Origin: Lacinutrix neustonica
GTDB taxonomy: Bacteria; Bacteroidota; Bacteroidia; Flavobacteriales; Flavobacteriaceae
Length of the DNA stretch: 64,000 bases
Assembly (NCBI RefSeq): GCF_026625145.1
Contig: NZ_CP113088.1
Span: 1,963,501-2,027,500, forward strand
Direction of reading: 5' to 3'
The notes below the pieces were generated by a model. It worked only from the letters and a program-made list of their open reading frames with translations, made no database searches and was not told where the DNA came from. Shown here piece by piece: positions 1 to 11,551 of the stretch. Numbering within the stretch: position 1 is the stretch's first letter; each line of letters starts with the position of its first letter. The position numbers were made by a program, and so were the translations under genes.

Positions 1-1487
1 CTTTAGCTAAAAAAAGCGGTATTCTACAACGCAGTAAAATATATTTCCCATTAATAGCTGCGCCACTAACTGTTGGCTTCGGTGGTTCAGTAGGACTTTT
101 AGGACCTGCTATTTCATCTGGTGCGGCTATAAGCTCAAACTTAGGCAAGCTTTTTCATATCAATAGAAAAACAAGAACCTTGTTAATAGGTTGTGCGGCA
201 GCAGGTGCTATTTCTTCTATATTCAAGTCACCAATTGCAGCAATCATATTCGCTGTAGAAGTCTTCAGTTTAGACTTAACTTTTGTCTCTTTACTTCCAT
301 TACTTATTGCTTCGGTTTCTTCTGTAATTACATCATACTTCTTTCTTGGGGACGATTTACTTTTTAATTTTAACTTTTCAGACAAGTTTGAAATAAAAGA
401 CATTCTCTTTTATGCTGTTTTAGGAATTGGTACGGGCTTAGCCTCTATTTATTTTACTAAAATGTACTTTGCCATTTTAAAATTTTTTGAGCGTTTCAAA
501 ACTGCTTTTCAGCGTTTAATTATTGGCGGACTAGCTATTGGTGTTATGCTGTACTTTATTCCTCCTTTATATGGTGAGGGCTTCGGTTTTATTAATAATT
601 TGCTGGCTGGCAAACATTTACAAGCTTTAGGCAAAACGCCTTTTGATGCTTTTAATGACAATATTTGGGTGGTCATCGCATTATTATTTGGTATCACCAT
701 TTTTAAAGCAGTAGCCATGACCACTACTTTTGCTGCAGGAGGGGTTGGGGGTATTTTTATCCCAACACTGGTTATGGGAAGTGCATTAGGCAACGTGGTT
801 GCCAAAGTTATTAATAATATTGGCTTGGGTTTTAATGTTTCAGAAACTAATTTTACACTCATTGGGATGGCTGGATTAGTTGCAGGAGTACTTCACGCAC
901 CTTTAACCGCTATTTTTTTAATAGCTGAAATTACAGGGGGTTATGAATTATTTATACCATTGATGATCGCTGTAGGTATTTCTTTCAGTGTTAAAAAAAG
1001 CGCGATTGATTACACTATATATACTCGGGAATTATCTGAAAAAGGGCAATTATTGACGCATAATAAAGATCAAAGTGTATTAACTCTAATGACACTTGAT
1101 GGCATCATTGAAACCAATTTTATCGTTTTAAAACCTACAATGACTTTAGGTAAAATGCTTCATGAAGGTGTTGCTAAATCTGCTCGTAACCTATTCCCAG
1201 TAGTCAATGAAGACCAACAACTTGTTGGCATCCTTTTATTAGATGACATACGCGACATGATGTTTGATCAATCTCTATATGATTCAACCCTAGTTCAGGA
1301 TATTATGAATAACCCACCAGATAAAATTCATTATAAAAAAGATTCCATGCAAAAGGTGATGCAGAAATTTCAAGATTCCAATGCTTGGAATTTACCTGTT
1401 ATTGACAATGGAAAATATATAGGATTTGTTTCAAAGTCAAAATTGTTGACGGCTTATAGAAGACAATTGATTAATGTTAGTTCATAG
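1..1487 (+). CDS. ClC-family chloride channel with two C-terminal CBS domains (5' end outside window)
   Basis: The open frame enters from the left edge (first full codon at 3) and gives 494 visible residues. The visible part is a ClC membrane core with a GFGGSVGLLGPAI segment near residue 35, FAVEVF near residue 85 and GGIFIP near residue 250. A CBS pair follows over roughly the last 130 residues (NLFPVVN...GILLLDD; NLPVIDN...GFVSKS). By family knowledge this moves Cl- across the inner membrane, and the CBS domains sense nucleotides. The usual gating glutamate of the GxEGP motif is Leu here (GLLGP). The second, proton-pathway glutamate is Val (FAVEVF against FIIEEM in E. coli ClcA). Both changes suggest a channel rather than a 2Cl-/H+ exchanger; that is inference. 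Family assignment is firm. Confidence 0.93.
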   Translation, partial: LAKKSGILQRSKIYFPLIAAPLTVGFGGSVGLLGPAISSGAAISSNLGKLFHINRKTRTLLIGCAAAGAISSIFKSPIAAIIFAVEVFSLDLTFVSLLPLLIASVSSVITSYFFLGDDLLFNFNFSDKFEIKDILFYAVLGIGTGLASIYFTKMYFAILKFFERFKTAFQRLIIGGLAIGVMLYFIPPLYGEGFGFINNLLAGKHLQALGKTPFDAFNDNIWVVIALLFGITIFKAVAMTTTFAAGGVGGIFIPTLVMGSALGNVVAKVINNIGLGFNVSETNFTLIGMAGLVAGVLHAPLTAIFLIAEITGGYELFIPLMIAVGISFSVKKSAIDYTIYTRELSEKGQLLTHNKDQSVLTLMTLDGIIETNFIVLKPTMTLGKMLHEGVAKSARNLFPVVNEDQQLVGILLLDDIRDMMFDQSLYDSTLVQDIMNNPPDKIHYKKDSMQKVMQKFQDSNAWNLPVIDNGKYIGFVSKSKLLTAYRRQLINVSS

Positions 1488-1548
1488 TTTTAAATTGTTT
1501 AATTTTGTCGTATGCCTTACGCATTTTGTGAGTTTATAAAATACTAAA

Positions 1549-1788
1549 ATGAAATATATTATTTGGCTTTTCTTTATCGCTTCGGTTACCAGTGTGATTT
1601 GTGGCTACACATTAGAAGTTGATTACTCACAGAAGCTTATTGGCTTCGGGGTGTTGAGTTTCTTTTTTATAGTCATTCCATTATTTACATACCATAGATG
1701 GAAAGACAGAGATATTAAAGAATACATGTTAACCAAAGAAAAAATAGAAGAAATGCGTAAAAAGGAAGGTGACCAGCGAAAGCTATAA
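1549..1788 (+). CDS. small membrane protein of unknown function (79 aa)
   Basis: The product has two hydrophobic segments (about residues 3-20 and 30-47) and a charged, basic C-terminal tail rich in Lys and Glu that should be a cytosolic helix. It lies 61 bp after the ClC gene on the same strand and may be co-transcribed with it. I do not recognise a named family. It resembles the short two-helix proteins common in Flavobacteriaceae. The ATG is the only sensible start. Confidence 0.65.
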   Translation: MKYIIWLFFIASVTSVICGYTLEVDYSQKLIGFGVLSFFFIVIPLFTYHRWKDRDIKEYMLTKEKIEEMRKKEGDQRKL

Positions 1789-1791
1789 CCT

Positions 1792-2240
1792 TTAATTCAA
1801 GTTGCGTTTTTCTATAAAAAACCGCTTCAATAACCTTGATGCTTCTGCTTCTAAAACCCCGCCTTCAATCTTAGTCTTAGGATGCAACTTTGTGTTAAGA
1901 TGAATACAACCACGTTCGGATCCCTTGCCCCATATATAATTTTTGAAATCTGACTCCAATATAATGCTCCTGCGCACATTTGGCAAGGCTCTAAGGTGAC
2001 ATATAAGGTGCAATTCTGAAGATATTTCCCTCCGAGAAAATTTGCTGCTGCTGTTATAGCTTGCATTTCTGCGTGGGCTGTAACATCGTTTAACAACTCG
2101 GTTAAATTATGTGCTCTCGCAATAATACGGTTATCAATTACGATTATAGCCCCAACCGGGATCTCCCCTTTTTCATAAGCAGCCTCAGCTTCCTGAATTG
2201 CTTTTTGCATAAAATATTTGTCGTCGTATGGATTTATCAT
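1792..2240 (-). CDS. tadA: tRNA-specific adenosine deaminase TadA (frameshifted at 1915)
   Basis: This enzyme deaminates the wobble adenosine of tRNA-Arg(ACG) to inosine in the cytosol. The CDA-fold zinc motifs are present: HAEMQA with the catalytic Glu, and PCQMC. The frame breaks at YGARDP. Restoring CCGGA for the observed CCGA (TTCGG at 1915-1919 on the plus strand) continues as DPERGCIHLN and runs to the stop at 1792, giving 149 aa, normal for TadA. I chose the Met of MINPYDD at 2240. Upstream in-frame Met codons would add a 35-residue stretch unlike the family. It converges on the small membrane protein gene ending at 1788. Confidence 0.9.
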
Positions 2241-2507
2241 AGATGACAAAAATACAATTTCATTTAAATTATTAATACTATCTGAAAAAAATTGATTCAG
2301 ATGAACAAAAAACTCAACCATCACCTCCCTATAGAACATTGTCATTCCAAGACCATGATTAGAAAACTAGGGTTATATATCTTCAATTAAAAAAATTCGC
2401 TATTGAACTCTTTCGCCAAAGCGTTAGCTCATTTTATGCCTGTTATAATATTAAGTTATTGCGACTCACAGTAGAACACCTGCTTCTTGTGAGATACACT
2501 ATTAAAT

Positions 2508-2540
2508 AAAAAAGGCAACTAATTTCTTAGCTGCCTTTTA
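2508..2540 (-). terminator. rho-independent terminator of the M36 protease gene
   Basis: A stem of aaggca(g/a)cta type, about 10 bp with one G-T pair, lies around 2512-2537. It is flanked by A- and T-runs, so it can act on the minus-strand transcript that ends at 2565. Confidence 0.7.
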
Positions 2541-2564
2541 AATTCTATGACTTAAAAACTACAC

Positions 2565-5247
2565 TTAGTTTTTAAGAATCTTATCGTTTGTATTAATACC
2601 TTCTCCTTTAATAGTAAGAATATACATTCCAGATTGCAATGCCCCAATGTTTAAAGTGGCATTATCATTTAATATTTTTGTTGTATTTAAAACAACACGT
2701 CCGTTAATGTCCGTTAATGTAATGTTCACTTCACCAAAACTCTTTTTAACATTAATATTTAAAATGTTATTGGTTGGATTAGGAAAAATTGAATAGTTAG
2801 AAGCTTTGAATTTATCTACACTTAAACTAGTACAATTTTGAAGTGATGGATCTGATGACGCAGGAGCTGTAAAATCTTGAACTTGATCTGTTCTTGAGCC
2901 AAAAGTCCCTTGACTTGCGTTCAAACCAACCCCTCGATCAATAAAAGCCTCCCAAATCATACATTGGTCTTCGCCATTACTTAAAGCAGTATCTGCGGCT
3001 AAAAGGGCATCTCTACCTTCAACAAAACCTGCGCCACAAGCTTGAAGTTTAAGTCCATCTAATACCAACTGCATTATTTTATTATTTCCACCAGTACCAT
3101 TGTATACATCTGAATCAAAACCATATTTTTCAATATACTTCCAAGTTAAATCCCAAAGTATGGTGGCCCATACCGTTCCTATACCATGAGGCTGTGAAAT
3201 ATTAGTGTCATCATTAGTACTTGCATATGTAAGCGAGTTAACGCTAGTATCCGTACTATAAGGTGCTGGTCTAATTCCTAAACCATCTAGTGGTTGGCTA
3301 GTAGAATACGTTACAAACCCTCTAGCATCTGTCCCAAGGTCTGTCGCCTTCATGGTTATCATCATTCCAAACCAATCAGACCAGCCTTCTCCCATTTGCT
3401 CAGCATTCCCTAAACAATTTGAATTACTTGGCCCTCCTGCTAATCTATTAGAAATACCATGCCCGTATTCATGAGCCACAATTTCGTTATCTAAACTACC
3501 ATCTACTAAAGGTCTAAAGATAGTCGCGTTAATTACTTCACTATTTTGAAGCGCTGTAATTAATTGTTCTCCATCTGCATTATTAATAAACAACGACGGA
3601 ATTGTAAAAGGGGGCATTGTCTCACCCGACATATTAACATATTCGGTATAAGCTGGATCATTCGTTGGATTATTATGATTCACCATTATTACTGCAACCG
3701 CACCAGCATCTTGTGCCGCTTGAATTTTAGAAGTAAAATTACAAGCCCCTCTTCTAATCACGGCAATTTTACCATTGAGATTAGCGGCATTGATGACCGC
3801 GTTACAACCATCATTAGGATCTGTAGAAGTGGGTTGTCCAATATTATCATCAATAATTACCGCTAAATCTGCTGTAACTGGAGTCCCTGAAGGCCCAGTG
3901 ATGTTATTACCAGCTCCTGCTGCAGGAGAAACGGCTGTTATTTCACCTACTAATGGTCCACCCGAATTCACAGTTAATGGACTCCCATTCGTATCCCATA
4001 AAAACATTTGCATTCCTGGATTATTTCCATCTCGGAGGTGTTCCAAAATTTGCATTATTAAAACCACTACCATCTTGGCCATCTGCCACTACAAAATCAT
4101 TTCCTGCTCCACCATTACCATAGTTGTTTTGCTGAAAATTTCCACTCACCTCATCAAAGCCATACTGATACCAAACATCATGCATGATATTACTAATGTA
4201 AAATAAATTAGTAAGTGATAAATCCTGGAAACTAGAAGGTGTCGTAGTTATAACTGATGCTGAATAATCAAAATCTAATGCGGCACCTCCATCAGGAGCT
4301 GCACCAAAACCATCGTCTCCATTCGCATCTTCTTGCGCATAGACATTGTTTCCTCTAGTAATTGTAAATTCTGCACCAGCAGCACCATTGGTATCGTGCC
4401 ATCCTAAAGGTGATGCGATGAGGTTTGCGGGTTCTGAAACTAAAGTTAATGGTCCATCATTAGGATTTTCAAAAGGAATTGGGTAAACACTATATTGAGA
4501 CCCATCTACCATATAAGAACTTTCTGATTTAAATAAATTAATTCCAGTGCTTTCTTTTATTTTATGTGACGTGTGCTTTTTATGATTTCCATCTCCGAAG
4601 TTACAAGATAAAATCCAGTTGTTAGTATCTATGATAGCTCCTGTTGAAGCATCCACCCTAACACTGTACCAATTTTTATTGTCTAAAGTATTAATGCTTA
4701 AATCCCAAGCCAATTTAATACTTCCATTCTCTAAAGGTTGAAAAACTAACTGTACTGGAATATCCACTCTTGAAACACCCCCTTTAGAAAAAAGATAACT
4801 CCCTTCTGAAGATTTAAGAACCTCTAAATTAGAAACAGGTCCTAAATTATATGCCGTGACTACTGAATTGATAGCCGATTGCGCATCAATTACCGGAGTT
4901 GTTGTATTTATTTTTGAAGCAATATTAGAAAGTAATGCATTATCATAATAAAACACAGCATTATCTCTCATTGCTACGCTTGAAACAGCATTGTGAATTT
5001 TAATCCCTTGATAGGCTTGATTAATATAAACGTGATTTATTTTAGTTTTTTTAGAAAAATAAGCATCACTTACTAATAGGCTGGAAAGATCATTTTCAGA
5101 CAATCTATAGCTGTCTTTATTTTGGTTTAGCCAGTTTTGAATGGTTGAACCAAATTCATTATTAGCCAATCGGTTTTGAGCATTACCCATTTGAAAAGCA
5201 AATGCGAAAGCGAAAACAATAAGCTGTAAAAAGTAGTTTTTCTTCAT
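2565..5247 (-). CDS. M36 fungalysin-type secreted metalloprotease with PA insert and type IX sorting domain (frameshifted at 4030)
   Basis: A secreted zinc endopeptidase of about 893 aa after repair. It has a signal peptide (residues 1-23, ending NAQ) and an N-terminal FTP-like propeptide to about residue 200. A PA-type insert (IAVIRRGACNFTSKIQAAQ, about residue 500) precedes the catalytic HEYGHGISNR helix. The C-terminus is a type IX secretion sorting domain with FPNPTNN and LQSGMYILTI strands. The frame breaks at GTPP. Reading TCTGG for TCTCGG at 4030-4035 gives GTPPDGNNPGMQMFLW, the family sequence. Both halves overlap by 62 bp in different frames, as expected for a single indel. It is divergent from dxs across 149 bp, and a terminator follows at 2508-2540. 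Confidence 0.93.
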
Positions 5248-5396
5248 CGTTTGAATTAGTTTATTAATAGATTTTTAAGATAAGTCCCAAATATAAGGAG
5301 CAACTTACAATTATTTCAATAATCTCTAAATTATCTTAAATAATTAACATTTTATACTGCTCATTTTGATAATTTTACAATCAATTTTATCCTATT

Positions 5397-7170
5397 ATGG
5401 CCACGCCAATTTTAAACACCATTGATTCTATTAAAAAGTTAAGGACACTCAATGAGAAAGCTCTTATTGATTTAACGAAAGAATTACGCAGCTTTATCAT
5501 AGAAGCTGTTGCTACAAAAGCGGGCCATTTGGGCGCCAGTTTGGGTGTTGTTGAGTTAACAATTGCTCTCCACTATGTTTTCGATACGCCAAAGGACAAA
5601 CTCATTTGGGATGTTGGGCATCAAGCATATGGCCACAAAATCTTAACGGGAAGAAAAGACATCTTTCATACAAACAGACAATTTAGTGGTATTAGTGGGT
5701 TTCCAAATCGAAGTGAAAGTGAATTTGACACTTTTGGTGTTGGTCATTCCTCAACTTCAATTTCTGCCGCGTTAGGAATGGCCCTCGCGTCTCAATTAAA
5801 AGGTGATCTTAATAAACAGCATATTGCTGTCATTGGAGATGCTTCAATCGCGAGTGGTATGGCCTTTGAAGGCTTAAACCATGCAGGCGTCACTAATTGT
5901 AATCTATTAGTTATTTTAAATGATAATGCCATTGGTATCGATCCTAGCGTAGGTGCCCTAAAACGATATTTGACTAATGTTAAACAAGGCACTCAAAAAC
6001 AAGACAATATATTTGAAGCCTTAAACTTTGATTATTCGCGCCCAATAGATGGTCATGATTTACCTAAATTAATTATAGAATTAACCCGCTTAAAGACTGT
6101 AAAAGGCCCTAAATTTTTACATGTCATTACCACTAAAGGCAAGGGGCTTCGTCAAGCAGAAGAAAACCAAGTTACCTACCATGCTCCAGGAAAATTCGAT
6201 GTAAAAACAGGCGATTTGTATGTAAAAGAAGGCAGTATTGAAGCGCCTAAGTTTCAAGATGTTTTTGGGCATACACTGGTTGAATTAGCAAAATTGAATG
6301 AAAATATTATAGGCATTACTCCAGCCATGCCAACGGGCTGTTCACTTAAATTTATGATGGAACAAATCCCAGATCGTGCCTTTGATGTGGGCATTGCAGA
6401 ACAACATGCCGTTACACTTGCTGCCGGTATGGCTGCACAAGGTTTAATCCCTTTTTGTAATATTTATTCTACTTTTTTGCAACGGGCTTACGATCAAGTG
6501 ATTCATGATGTTGCTCTTCAAAATCTCCCCGTTATTTTCTGTTTAGATCGTGCTGGTCCGGTTGGTGAAGATGGCGCAACACATCATGGTGTTTACGATT
6601 TAAGTTATTTACGCTGTATTCCTAACTTGATCATTTTCGCTCCACGTAATGAAATTGAATTACGTAATATTATGTACACTGCTCAATTAGGCCTAGAACA
6701 CCCGATTGCCATTCGATATCCTCGTGGTCGTGGAAATATAATTGACTGGAAACAAGCCTTTACTAAAATTGAAATAGGAAAAGCGGAAGTACTATTAAAA
6801 GGAAAAAAACTAGCGGTTTTGTCTCTTGGTAGTATTGCGAAAAATGTTTCTGAGGCCATACATTTAAAGGAAACACTTCAATCTATTTCGCATTACGATA
6901 TGCGTTTTGTAAAACCATTAGACCGAGACATTACTTCACACTATTTTCAAAACACATGAGCGTATTGTTACGATTGAAGACGCATCCATTATAGGCGGGT
7001 TGGGCTCAGCTATTTTGGAATTTGCTGCTGAGCATCACTATAAAAACAAAGTCTACTTAAAAGGCATTCCCGATGTTTTTATTGAACATGGGACTATTGA
7101 TGAATTACAGCAATCCATTGGCCTAGATGCTAACGGACTTTCAGAATATATTTCATCTAAACTAATCTAA
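5397..7170 (+). CDS. dxs: 1-deoxy-D-xylulose-5-phosphate synthase (frameshifted at 6923)
   Basis: A thiamine-diphosphate enzyme that condenses pyruvate and glyceraldehyde-3-phosphate, the first step of the MEP isoprenoid pathway. Visible motifs are the N-terminal GHLGASLGVVELTIALH and DVGHQAYGHKIL, the ThDP/Mg segment GDASIASGMAFEGLNHAG...LNDN, and a transketolase C domain (VGIAEQHAVTLAAGMA, RYPRGRG). The frame runs on falsely to a stop at 6959. Reading CCAGA for CCGAGA at 6923-6928 gives KPLDQTLLHTIFKTHERIVTIED and ends at 7170, total 590 aa. Its stop overlaps by 4 bp the stop of the convergent dgt gene. Confidence 0.95.
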
Positions 7171-8505
7171 AAACTAAACCCTTTTATCTTTTTGTATTGA
7201 ATGATTGCCTGACTGTCAGATAGTAAAGAAACGAAATGACAAACACTTAATAAGCGTTCGTACATGCTATCTTGATTCACTTTAATTGTTTTAGGCAATC
7301 CTTTTAGTATTAAACCGTCATAATTAGAGGCTTTGCTTTCGTAGCTGTTGTTCACCGCTTCTGTATAGGTTTCAAGAAGCGTGCTCAACACACCATAACC
7401 CGCGATTTCTTTATCTACTACCTCTGTAGATTGGTAAATTTTTTCCACGCTTAATTTAATGATGTCGTTAATTTGGGCTTCATATTGACTTTTATCTAAT
7501 AAGGCTTGATCAAATTCACCATTTAAAATAGCGTCTTCGTTTTGCATAAAAAGAGTCACTGCTTCGTCAATTAATGTCCCAATAGCTAGTGCTCTTAAAT
7601 AGCTCACGCGGTCTTCTGTGTTTTTTAACTCGTGATATTTATTAGTATTAATCTTATGGCGAACTAAGTTAATGAGATATTCCAAAGCGAACTCTTCTTG
7701 TATGAGTCCTAAGTTAATACCATCTTCAAAATCTATAATCGTATAACATATATCATCTGCGGCTTCCACTAAAAAGGCTAATGGATGACGGGAGTAACTC
7801 ATGGCCTTGTCATTTCGACTTTCCAACCCTAGTTCTTTAGCCACGTCAATAAAGGCCTCCTTCTCACTCTGAAAAACACCATATTTCTTATCAGCAATAT
7901 GACGCGTTGGTTTTTTAGGAAGCGATTCTTTAGGATATTTAGTAAATGCCCCAAGGGTCGCATAACTCAATCTTAAGCCACCTTCACGTCCATCTCTACT
8001 TTGTGTTACGATTTTGAATCCGTTCGCATTGCCTTCAAAATCACATAAATCTTGATACTCTTTTTCGGTTAACTCTTTTCTGTATTGACTTCCTTTTCCG
8101 ATTTAAAAAACTCTCCAATAGCCTTTTCTCCGAATGCCCAAACGGCGGATTTCCAATATCATGAGCTAACGCCGCAGCAGCCACTATGGCTCCAAAATCA
8201 TGTGCCTGATAGCCATGAATGTTTTGCAAATGCGGATGTTTTTCTAACACTTTTAAACCCACTCTTCTCCCTAATGAACGCCCTACAACACTCACTTCCA
8301 AACTGTGGGTTAAACGGGTATGCACAAAATCGGTTTGCGATAAGGGAATCACTTGGGTTTTATCTTGAAGACTTCTAAATGCCGACGAGAAAATAACACG
8401 GTCGTAGTCTACCTCAAAACCCAATCGCGTTTCGTCTTGTTCTTTTCGTAATCGTTTATTGGTGTCTCCAAAGCGCTTTAAAGAGAGTAATTGTTCCCAG
8501 TTCAT
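7167..8505 (-). CDS. dgt: dGTP triphosphohydrolase (two frameshifts, 8098 and 8130)
   Basis: An HD-domain enzyme that hydrolyses dGTP to deoxyguanosine and tripolyphosphate. The HD signature is present (RLTHSLEVS, AHDIGNPPFGHSGE). Two -1 lesions lie 32 bp apart, at 8098-8101 and 8130-8133, and both read CCGA where CCGGA restores the family sequence (GHSGEKAIGEFFKSGKGSQY, then DLCDFEGNANGF). After repair the protein is 446 aa. The ATG at 8505 fits the family N-terminus (MNWEQLLS). It is divergent from the TonB receptor gene. A weak 11-bp-spaced GTTA/GTTT pair at 8545-8559 lies upstream on its own strand. Confidence 0.92.
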
Positions 8506-8587
8506 AGTTGGTTTTTAAGTGCTCGCAAGATAGAAAAATTCAATGTTAAATTAATGTTTCCAAATTAAAAATGAATCCCACTCTTGG

Positions 8588-8664
8588 TAACATTGCGCTA
8601 ACCTTTTGATGACTGAGTTTTAACGCCTGCTTAACCTTCGATTCATAGAACCGCAGTTTCTTTG
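8588..8664 (+). promoter_or_regulatory. array of 11-bp direct repeats plus -7 element (PhoB-type box, site A)
   Basis: TAAC-like half-sites start at 8588, 8599, 8610 (TGAC), 8621, 8632 and 8643 (TCAT), all exactly 11 bp apart. The element TTTCTTTG at 8657-8664 follows, with TTTG 18 bp after the start of the last half-site. Direct repeats at one helical turn are the hallmark of OmpR/PhoB-family activators. The site lies immediately before the TonB receptor start at 8688. The regulator's identity is inference. Confidence 0.65.
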
Positions 8665-8687
8665 CATCGAGAAAACTAAAATTAAAA

Positions 8688-11514
8688 ATGAAACAATTTT
8701 TGCTAATTATTACACTACTAACTTCATTAGTCGCTTTCGCTCAAGAAACGGGTTCTGTTTATGGAAAAGTTTCTGATAAAGACTATAACGACGAAGCATT
8801 ACCTCAGTGTAATGTTGCCATTAAAGGGACTTCGAAAGGGGAAACTACAGATTTTGATGGTTTATATTCTATTGCTAATTTAGAACCTGGAAGCTATACT
8901 TTAGAATTTAGCTTTGTAGGTTACGAAACACAAAATATTCCAGTTCAAATTAACGCTGGAGAAAAGAAAGAAATTAATGTTAGCTTAGCGGCAAGTACAG
9001 CAAAACTAGAAGAAGTTGTACTTCAAACAACAACAAAGCGAGAAAGTGAAACTGCCTTATTATTAAACCGAGAAAAAGGCCGTAGAAATTAAGCAAAGTA
9101 TTGGTGCAGACGAGTTATCACGTAAAGGTGTTAGTGATGCTGCCGGTGCTGTTGCTAAAATTTACGGTGTATCTAAACAAGAAGGTTCAAGTAACGTGTA
9201 TGTTCGTGGATTAGGTGATCGTTATTTAAATACAACTATGAACGGTTTGTCTTTACCGTCTAACGATGTAAACAAGAAAAACATTGACTTGAATCTCTTC
9301 TCTTCAGACGTTATTCAAAATGTATCCATAAGTAAGGCTTACTCTTCGAGATTTTATGGCGATTTCTCTGCGGGTAATGTAGACATCACATCAAAAGAGC
9401 ATAAAGGTGATTTATTTTTTGAAGTGTTTACTGGATCTGGCTTTAATACCAATGCTATAGATAAAAGCTTTGTAAGAAGTGAAGGTACGGGCTATTTTGG
9501 TTATTATGGCAGATATGAGCACAATCCTTTTGCTGTTATTTTATCACATGGTATAGACCCGGAAAATGTGAGCACTCCTATTAATATTAACTATGGTGCT
9601 TCTGTTGGCAATACCTTTAATTTTAATGACGACTCTCGTTTAAGTGTCTTTGCCACAGCTTCGTTTGAAAACAATTATCAATACCGATTTGGAAAAGCAG
9701 TAGATTTTTCAACTGTAGAAAAAAAGCGTTTTGATGCTGCCGAGGAATACGAATATAGTACGACGACAACGGGCATGACTAACATAAACTATAGAATCAA
9801 TGATGAGAATAGTATAAAGTTTAACTCGGTGTTCATCAATAGTTCTTCAGACGAAGTAGGCTATTTTGGTATCGATGGAAAAGGAAAAAACAGAGATGCT
9901 ATTTTAAACACCGATGAAGGTTTTTATCAAATGAATGTTCAGTTTGATCAAACCGGAATGTTTGTTAACCAACTATTAGGAAACCACAAATCAGAGAAGT
10001 ATGAGTTAGACTGGGGTTTTGGGTATAACAAGGTCTATGCTAACCAACCCGACAGAAAACGTGTGAGTTTAGAAAACTACCATTTGGCATTTGATAATGA
10101 TGCCTCTACAAATCCAAGCTTTTATAGTAATGTAGATTTTGACAATCAGCGCTATTTTCAAAATATTGAAGACGACGAATACAGTGGTAGGGTTAATTTA
10201 GCTTATGACGCCAATGAGACTGTTAAATTAAATTTTGGCTATAACGGAAGGTACAAAACAAGACAGTTTGATAATATTCGTTATGGCTATGATATTCAAG
10301 ACAATGGATATGCCGTTACAGACGTTAACAACTTTGATAGTTTCTTTACCTTATCAAATATTAGTTTTGATAATAACAATACAGGCTATGACATCACAGT
10401 GATTAATGGTATTCCTGTGAGCGCTACCGATCCCAATCAAACCTTAGGTAACACCAATTTACCAGGGCTACCTGAAAACACGTACTCCGGAAAATTAAGT
10501 ATTGCGGCAGGGTATATGGATGCAGAAATTAAAGCTGGTGAAAAATGGTTATTTGTTCCAGGGGTTAGACTAGAATCTTTTGACCAGTCTATTAAATACG
10601 ATGTTATAAACCTAGGAAATCAAGGCAATAGCGAACGTGCTTTTAAAGAAACGTTTGTCCTACCTACACTAAACATTAAATATGCCTTAAACGACGATCA
10701 AAATTTACGTTTCTCTGCCAGCCAAACGGTTTCTGTCCCGAATTTAAAGAAGTGGCTCCTTTTGTTTATGAAGACGTTTCTACAAGAATTGGTGGTAACC
10801 CGGATGTGTTAGGCTATTCTAAAATAGTTAATGCCGATTTCAAATACGAATGGTTTTTTAGTAGAAGTGAGATCTTTTCTGTAGGGGCTTTTGGCAAACA
10901 GATAGACAACCCTATTAATCTAGTAGTTGTAGGCGATGCCACCGGAACACAACGCTATGTAAGAACTGGAGATAAGGCTACTGTGTATGGTGTAGAAGTA
11001 GAGTTAAGAAAAAACCTCATTGTAAACGACGCGGATGACACGAATTTATCCTTTGGAATTAACGCGACTTACATGAAAACCAAGCAAGATTTATACCCTG
11101 CTATAGATGGTACTTTTGATTTATCTTTCAAGAAAGCACAAGATGAGCTACAGGGCGCATCTCCTCTTTTATTAAATGCAGACATCAGTTACTCGCCAAC
11201 TTTTGAAAATTACAAACCAGTAGCGAACCTAGTATTCTCTTATTTCTCTGATAGAATTGATGCCTTAGGCTCTGGTGATTTAGGAAACATCGTAGAAAAA
11301 GGTGTTCCTACTTTAGATTTCATCTCGGAAAAACACGATTAAAAAGGATTTTGAAATCAACTTTAGTGCAAAAAACATATTAAATCCTACCATTCAATAC
11401 ATAAGAGAAGACCAAAACCAAGGTAACGTATTTGTAACTTCTGCTAATGGCAAAGGAGTTACCGATTACAAACGCGGCATGAACTTAAGTCTTCAAATTA
11501 AATACAACTTTTAA
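8688..11514 (+). CDS. TonB-dependent outer-membrane receptor with N-terminal carboxypeptidase-regulatory domain (three frameshifts)
   Basis: A 941-residue outer-membrane importer after repair. It has a signal peptide (ending VAFAQ), a CarboxypepD_reg-like domain (about residues 22-105), a plug domain (YVRGLGDRYLNTTMNGLSLP, AYSSRFYGDFSAGNVDITSK) and a long beta-barrel ending in an aromatic residue (LQIKYNF). Lesions are at 9068-9073 (CCGAGA for CCAGA, restoring NQKKAVEIKQSIG), 10738-10741 (CCGA for CCGGA, restoring SVPEFKEVAPF) and 11323-11328 (TCTCGG for TCTGG, restoring DFIWKNTIKKDF). It is followed after 37 bp by a lipoprotein gene, probably its surface partner. Its promoter carries the site A repeat array. 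I infer phosphate or organophosphate uptake from context; the sequence alone does not give the substrate. Confidence 0.9.
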
Positions 11515-11551
11515 CACAACTATTAATTAAAATAAATTAAAAAAGAACACA

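Noticed and set aside
6944..6947. T-run slip as the cause of the dxs frameshift
   Set aside because: Removing one T does reopen the frame, but the stretch before it (RDITSHYF) does not fit the family. Repair at CCGAGA 6923 gives KPLDQTLLHTIF, which does.
8588..8646. The 8588-8646 repeats as a CRISPR or simple satellite
   Set aside because: Units are 11 bp with only four conserved bases. They sit at promoters at five separate places, which suits regulator half-sites.
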